Assembly (NCBI GenBank): GCA_027600665.1
Contig: JADGJL010000999.1
Coordinates: 1-11,159 of the forward strand
DNA from: Irineochytrium annulatum
Lineage: Eukaryota; Chytridiomycota; Chytridiomycetes; Chytridiales; Chytridiaceae
Direction: 5' to 3'
Length of the DNA: 11,159 nucleotides
A model generated the notes under the pieces. The model was given only the letters and a program-made list of their open reading frames with translations, did no database searches and was not told the origin of the DNA. Below, piece by piece: positions 8,371 through 11,159 of the stretch (positions are counted from its first letter, which is position 1; each line of letters opens with the position of its first letter). A program made the position numbers and the translations under genes.

Positions 8371-8531
8371 CGTCCGCTATTGTTTACCGTCGTATTTCCG
8401 TAGCCTTGATCCGGGGCGCTGCCCGCCAGATCCTTAGCCGTCAGCCCGCTAATATTTTTCTTTAACCCCTTATGTTGTGATCGCTTTATATTTCAATAAA
8501 ATAGTTACAACTTTAAAAAAAAAAAAAAAAA
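8371..8531 (+). mobile_element. Probable retroposed, 5'-truncated transcript or SINE-like insertion with A tail
   Basis: AATAAA at 8495-8500 is followed 14 nt later by a run of 17 A (8515-8531). The same 9-mer AAATCCTTG lies directly before the segment (8362-8370) and at its 3' end (8529-8537, its first A residues shared with the tail). Target-site duplication plus poly(A) is the signature of target-primed reverse transcription as done by LINE-type elements. The body has no ORF, and I see no tRNA-type A/B boxes, so a retroposed mRNA 3' end fits better than a classical SINE. Ambiguity in the A residues leaves 7 bp (ATCCTTG) as the secure duplication. A simple A run after an unrelated poly(A) signal is the alternative. 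Confidence 0.45.
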
Positions 8532-8537
8532 TCCTTG
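8529..8537. repeat. Right copy of candidate target-site duplication AAATCCTTG
   Basis: Lies at the end of the A run and matches 8362-8370 exactly; its first A residues overlap the tail, so the left edge is not fixed. Confidence 0.45.
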
Positions 8538-8599
8538 ATGCGAACTACCCTTCACTGTAAGTAGCAGAGGAACACGCGCGCCCTTCTCAGCTACCCGGC

Positions 8600-9791
8600 A
8601 TGACACTGTCATCTCGCAGAGACCGAACGCGACCGAGGACAATCAGGGAGAAAGATGGCGATCTTGTCAATCTGGAAATGAACGCGACTGACGTTACCGC
8701 GACGGCGCACTTCGCGGCCATCGCGTCGTCGTCGCAAATCATGTCGCGCGTGGTATTGGCGGAGTACGCCATGGGCCTTCCGTTTAACGTGAGTGTTTTG
8801 ATCGTTCTTGCTCGCCATAGCCGCCACTAATGGTTCTTCGAAGGCGATCCTCATGACCGCCTACATCAAGCACCGACGCGAGCTCCTCGTCAGAACGATC
8901 GACCATCTCTTCCTCTTTGTCATCCTCACCCACATGAGCTGGGCCTTCGTCAACGCCTGGATCCAGGCCTACGTCATCCTCACTCTCGACGGCTTCACCG
9001 CGTCCCCTCAGGGCGCCGAGCTCTGCCAAACCGCGGGGATATTGGTAGTTGTGACCGTCGGTAACGCCATCACGGCCCACATGCTCATGTCGATCGACCG
9101 TTGGCTCATTGTGGTCGCGGGCGTCAGGGACTCCACGCCGACCGTGATCGTGGTGGGCGTGTGCGTGGAGCTGATGTTCACCAGCCTGGCCGTGGCGCAG
9201 TCGAGATACACGGAGCGCACGTTCGAGCCGGCCGAGTCCGGGCTGTACTGCTTCTTCCCATTCGTCACCCGAGGGGATTACGCCGACCTCACCGTCACGA
9301 TCCTCGCGAGCGTGTACTGCGTTTTGGCATCAACCATTATCCTGTGCGCGTACTCCCACATCTACTTCCGCGTCATCCGCATGAGCAAGCCATCGCCGCC
9401 TTCAGTCAATGAAGATGCGCCGGCGACGATACCATTGACGCAGGCCCACCTCGCGAACCTGAGCAAGAAGTACTCCGGCGAGGTCGACACTCGGCGGATG
9501 TTCTTCCGCTGCCTCGGCGTCCTGGCGGTATTCGGGGGCTCGTACATGCTCGAGTTTGGAAACTTCGCGTACAAGCTCGCCACGAACCAGAAGGTCGCCG
9601 GATGGGTGGACGGAGTGGCAGGTATGCTCACATTGCTCGACACGATTGCGACGCCTACCTTGATCATCGCCATGAACGACAAGGTGATGGAGGCCGTCGA
9701 GGACGTGGTGGGGTTCAAGTTGTCGCGGTGGCGGCGAAGGGAGGGCGTGGAAGGCAAGGGGCCGGAGGACGCGCCGATGGTCGCTGCATGA
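8600..9791 (+). CDS. Rhodopsin-like (class A-like) G-protein-coupled receptor
   Basis: Putative plasma-membrane receptor; ligand unknown. Exons 8600-8788 and 8844-9791 (55-nt intron with CTAAT branch, phase 0) give 378 aa. An extracellular N-terminus leads to TM1 at about 51-71; the intron cuts it at FN/AIL, close to the GN position of class A TM1. TM2 is about 83-105. TM3 is about 124-150: it starts with C124 and ends SIDRWLIVV, so D148-R149-W150 stands in for DRY. TM4 is about 162-180. Loop Cys C199 (SGLYCFFP) can pair with C124. TM5 is about 212-238, then a loop of about 45 residues. TM6 is about 284-308 and lacks CWxP; TM7 is about 316-340, with ATPTLIIAMND where NPxxY would be. The C-tail is short, basic then acidic. 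The basic first 25 residues are odd for an outside tail; M26 (8675), followed at once by an N-glycosylation sequon, is a good alternative start. It shares no obvious sequence with its divergent neighbour receptor. Confidence 0.82.
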
Positions 9792-10302
9792 TAGCCGGGT
9801 TTGCATGTTCATAGATTATCTCCGGGGATGGTTAAAAGACCGGATGCAATACATTGAGAAACGCAGCTTTACACTACGCCTATTTTTCGTCGGGCGACCA
9901 CACCTCCTTAGCGATGTCAGTGATAAAGTGAGTTGCTCTATGTATTGAACACTCAACAGGCTGCGGAAAACCGAAGCGTTAAGTGCAATGAAGCCGAAAA
10001 AAGTACGGTACAACGAACGGCGATTTATGAAGAAAGAATTTCACCTGACCGTATGTTCACCACTACACGATGTTGTCGAATCCACTTGCCCGCTGCATCC
10101 CCACCATCGCACCCTCTCCCGGAGCCTCGGCGGCGTCGCCACTGTGCAGATGGTGGCACTTGTGTCTGGCACATCACTCGCGAATTATCGAGGTGCTTTT
10201 CTACACGATGCGCTGCTACATGGTCTCCACATTCTGCGTTGATCTAGGCTCCTTACTCTCAAGTTTTCTTCACATCGTTTGCCCTGGTCATATCCCATTG
10301 CC
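9792..10302. other. Convergent spacer without recognised genes
   Basis: About 510 bp between the 3' ends of the plus-strand receptor and the small minus-strand gene. Three overlapping plus-strand frames (9933-10247, 9988-10242, 10070-10309) show no conserved motif, no consistent start context and no membrane or domain pattern. No AATAAA was found here on either strand for either flanking gene. Confidence 0.5.
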
Positions 10303-10659
10303 CTACTGAATCGCCGGCGCCTTCTGTCCCTCCCGCATCCCCGCCAACTTCCTCCCGACCAAATCTATCAACGACGTCCTCTCCGCCGGCACGCCCGAGC
10401 CGCAGTCCCCGAGCATCCTGATCTTGTCCCCCTCCAAGGGCTCCGCGACCGTGGCTCGCCGCTCGCGCAGGAGAGACTGCTCATGAATTAGATATGCCGC
10501 GAGGCCGATGCCGCTGAAGAGCCAGGGGTTAATGCGGGAGTTGATGAAATGGACATAGCGGACGGGGGCGTAGTGGCATCTAAAATGATCATGACAACCT
10601 TTGTCTGGGTGAGAGATTTACAAATATCCTCCCCTAGGTAACACGTGCTGGGAGTGCAT
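10303..10659 (-). CDS. Small single-pass membrane protein, possibly NCE101 (non-classical export protein 1) family
   Basis: Two minus-strand exons, 10659-10622 and 10579-10303, joined by a 42-nt GTAAAT...TTTTAG intron (phase 2), give 104 aa. The ATG is the first after an in-frame TGA 18 nt upstream. Residues 14-50 read CHYAPVRYVHFINSR followed by INPWLFSGIGLAAYLIHEQ: a polar/basic lead, an SR..NP motif and one Gly/Ala/Leu-rich membrane helix, then a basic cytosolic-type tail (RERRAT) and a hydrophilic C-terminus (about 55-104). The pattern S-R-x-[LN]-[DN]-P followed by a Gly-containing helix and a charged tail recalls fungal NCE101 proteins, which are about 50-60 aa; this one has a longer tail. 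Yeast NCE101 has been linked to leaderless protein export. A second donor (GTTACC at 10644) would give a shorter N-terminus in the same frame. That this is a real gene is moderately sure; the family is tentative. Confidence 0.5.
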
Positions 10660-11086
10660 GTTCTCGCGCCACGTTGTTCATGTTCCGTCGAGGGTGGTGC
10701 TCTCCTATGGAGACGGCCACATTTATTACTGGGGGCTGCGACTTCGTCGACGAACATTTCCTCTCATCGAACAGCGAGACAGTTAGCCATGAGATGGGCC
10801 AACGGTGATCAAACCGCAACAACCTGCAATACTTCAACGCTGCTGCACGCTGGGTTCTGCAGTTCCATCGATTGCCAGGAATAAAACATTCCCTTCCGCC
10901 AAGCCTGGCAGCCCATCGACCCCTAATCCCTGAGCTAAATTTACTCAGCGCGCCTCGTTCCTCAGTTGGTACCCTTCAACTCTAACAACGCAGCATCCCA
11001 CGTCCTCATATCATCATCGCCATCCTTCCCCCGTCATCCCTCATAGCTGCTCGGTGCAAGATCGTGGCAGAAGCGACACCCAAAGA
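10660..11086. other. Divergent intergenic region, presumed promoters
   Basis: About 427 bp between two outward-facing genes. It contains an isolated AATAAA at 10880-10885 with no gene upstream to use it on that strand, and a pyrimidine-rich tract at about 11017-11047 typical of fungal core promoters near transcription starts. I see no conserved ORF. Confidence 0.4.
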
Positions 11087-11159
11087 ATGTCCATCAAAAC
11101 GGCACCACCTCCCACGCCCAGCGACACCCACGAATCCAGCGTCGACATGCCCCCGCCCC
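11087..11159 (+). CDS. Probable 5' end of a plus-strand gene, truncated by the window edge
   Basis: An ATG with A at -3, directly after a pyrimidine-rich stretch, opens a frame that stays open to the window end (24 codons plus one base). The visible residues (MSIKTAPPPTPSDTHESSVD, then Pro-rich) are a disordered Pro/Ser/Thr-rich tail common at fungal N-termini. No function can be read from it. It could instead be chance in GC-rich DNA. Confidence 0.35.
   Translation, partial: MSIKTAPPPTPSDTHESSVDMPPP

Larger units (their letters stand above)
8009..8599. other. Divergent intergenic region between two receptor genes
   Basis: A 591-bp spacer from which the two receptor genes are transcribed outward. 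The frames at 8103-8318 (plus) and 7800-8117 (minus) have no recognisable protein features. The right half contains a probable retroposed segment (8371-8531, separate entry), so the original promoter region may have been about 420 bp. I see no convincing TATA box outside the insert. Confidence 0.6.

Noticed and set aside
8371..8531. Classical tRNA-derived SINE
   Set aside because: I could not find A-box and B-box promoter motifs; AATAAA before the A tail points rather to a retroposed mRNA 3' end.
9933..10309. Overlapping plus-strand frames of 79-104 codons
   Set aside because: Three frames open together, a sign of stop-poor GC-rich DNA rather than a gene; no motifs, and the right end overlaps the stop codon of the minus-strand small gene.
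1..11159. tRNA genes, CRISPR arrays, bacterial operons or a biosynthetic gene cluster
   Set aside because: No cloverleaf-like segment or regular repeat-spacer pattern was seen. The spliceosomal introns exclude a bacterial origin, and the neighbouring gene functions do not form one pathway.

Overview
This is a gene-dense nuclear fragment from a eukaryote, most likely a fungus. The genes carry short GT-AG introns of about 42-70 nt (one of 129 nt), often with a CTAAC/CTAAT-like branch site, and most intergenic gaps are about 140-590 bp. I spliced the genes by eye from donor/acceptor sites, reading-frame phase and family motifs. Two features point to an early-diverging, possibly zoosporic (chytrid- or blastocladia-like), fungus rather than an ascomycete or basidiomycete: a rhodopsin-like (class A-like) GPCR and a signal-peptide-bearing PRDX4-like peroxiredoxin. 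That placement is inference.

Left part, plus strand: a 4-exon cytochrome P450 (125-2066) with divergent I-helix and haem-loop motifs; a 3-exon Eaf6/MEAF6 histone acetyltransferase subunit (2325-2889); and a 2-exon CDP-diacylglycerol synthase (3082-4700). The CDP-DAG synthase faces, tail to tail across an AT-rich spacer, a minus-strand 5-exon ER/secretory 2-Cys peroxiredoxin (6184-5257).

Middle and right: upstream of the peroxiredoxin on the same strand, only 137 bp away, is a 6-exon seven-transmembrane receptor (8008-6322). It is head to head with a second, unrelated 2-exon rhodopsin-like receptor on the plus strand (8600-9791). The 591-bp divergent spacer holds an apparent retroposed sequence: AATAAA, a 17-nt A tail and a 9-bp flanking direct repeat. 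Further right are a small minus-strand single-pass membrane protein resembling the fungal NCE101 family (10659-10303) and the probable N-terminus of a plus-strand gene leaving the window (11087 onward).

The genes do not form one pathway. They are separate housekeeping functions (phospholipid synthesis, chromatin acetylation, peroxide defence), one oxidative enzyme of unknown substrate and a pair of candidate surface receptors. The best leads are the non-canonical P450, the ER peroxiredoxin with a perfect Yap1-type site in its short promoter, the receptor pair with a retroposed insertion between them, and the small NCE101-like gene.
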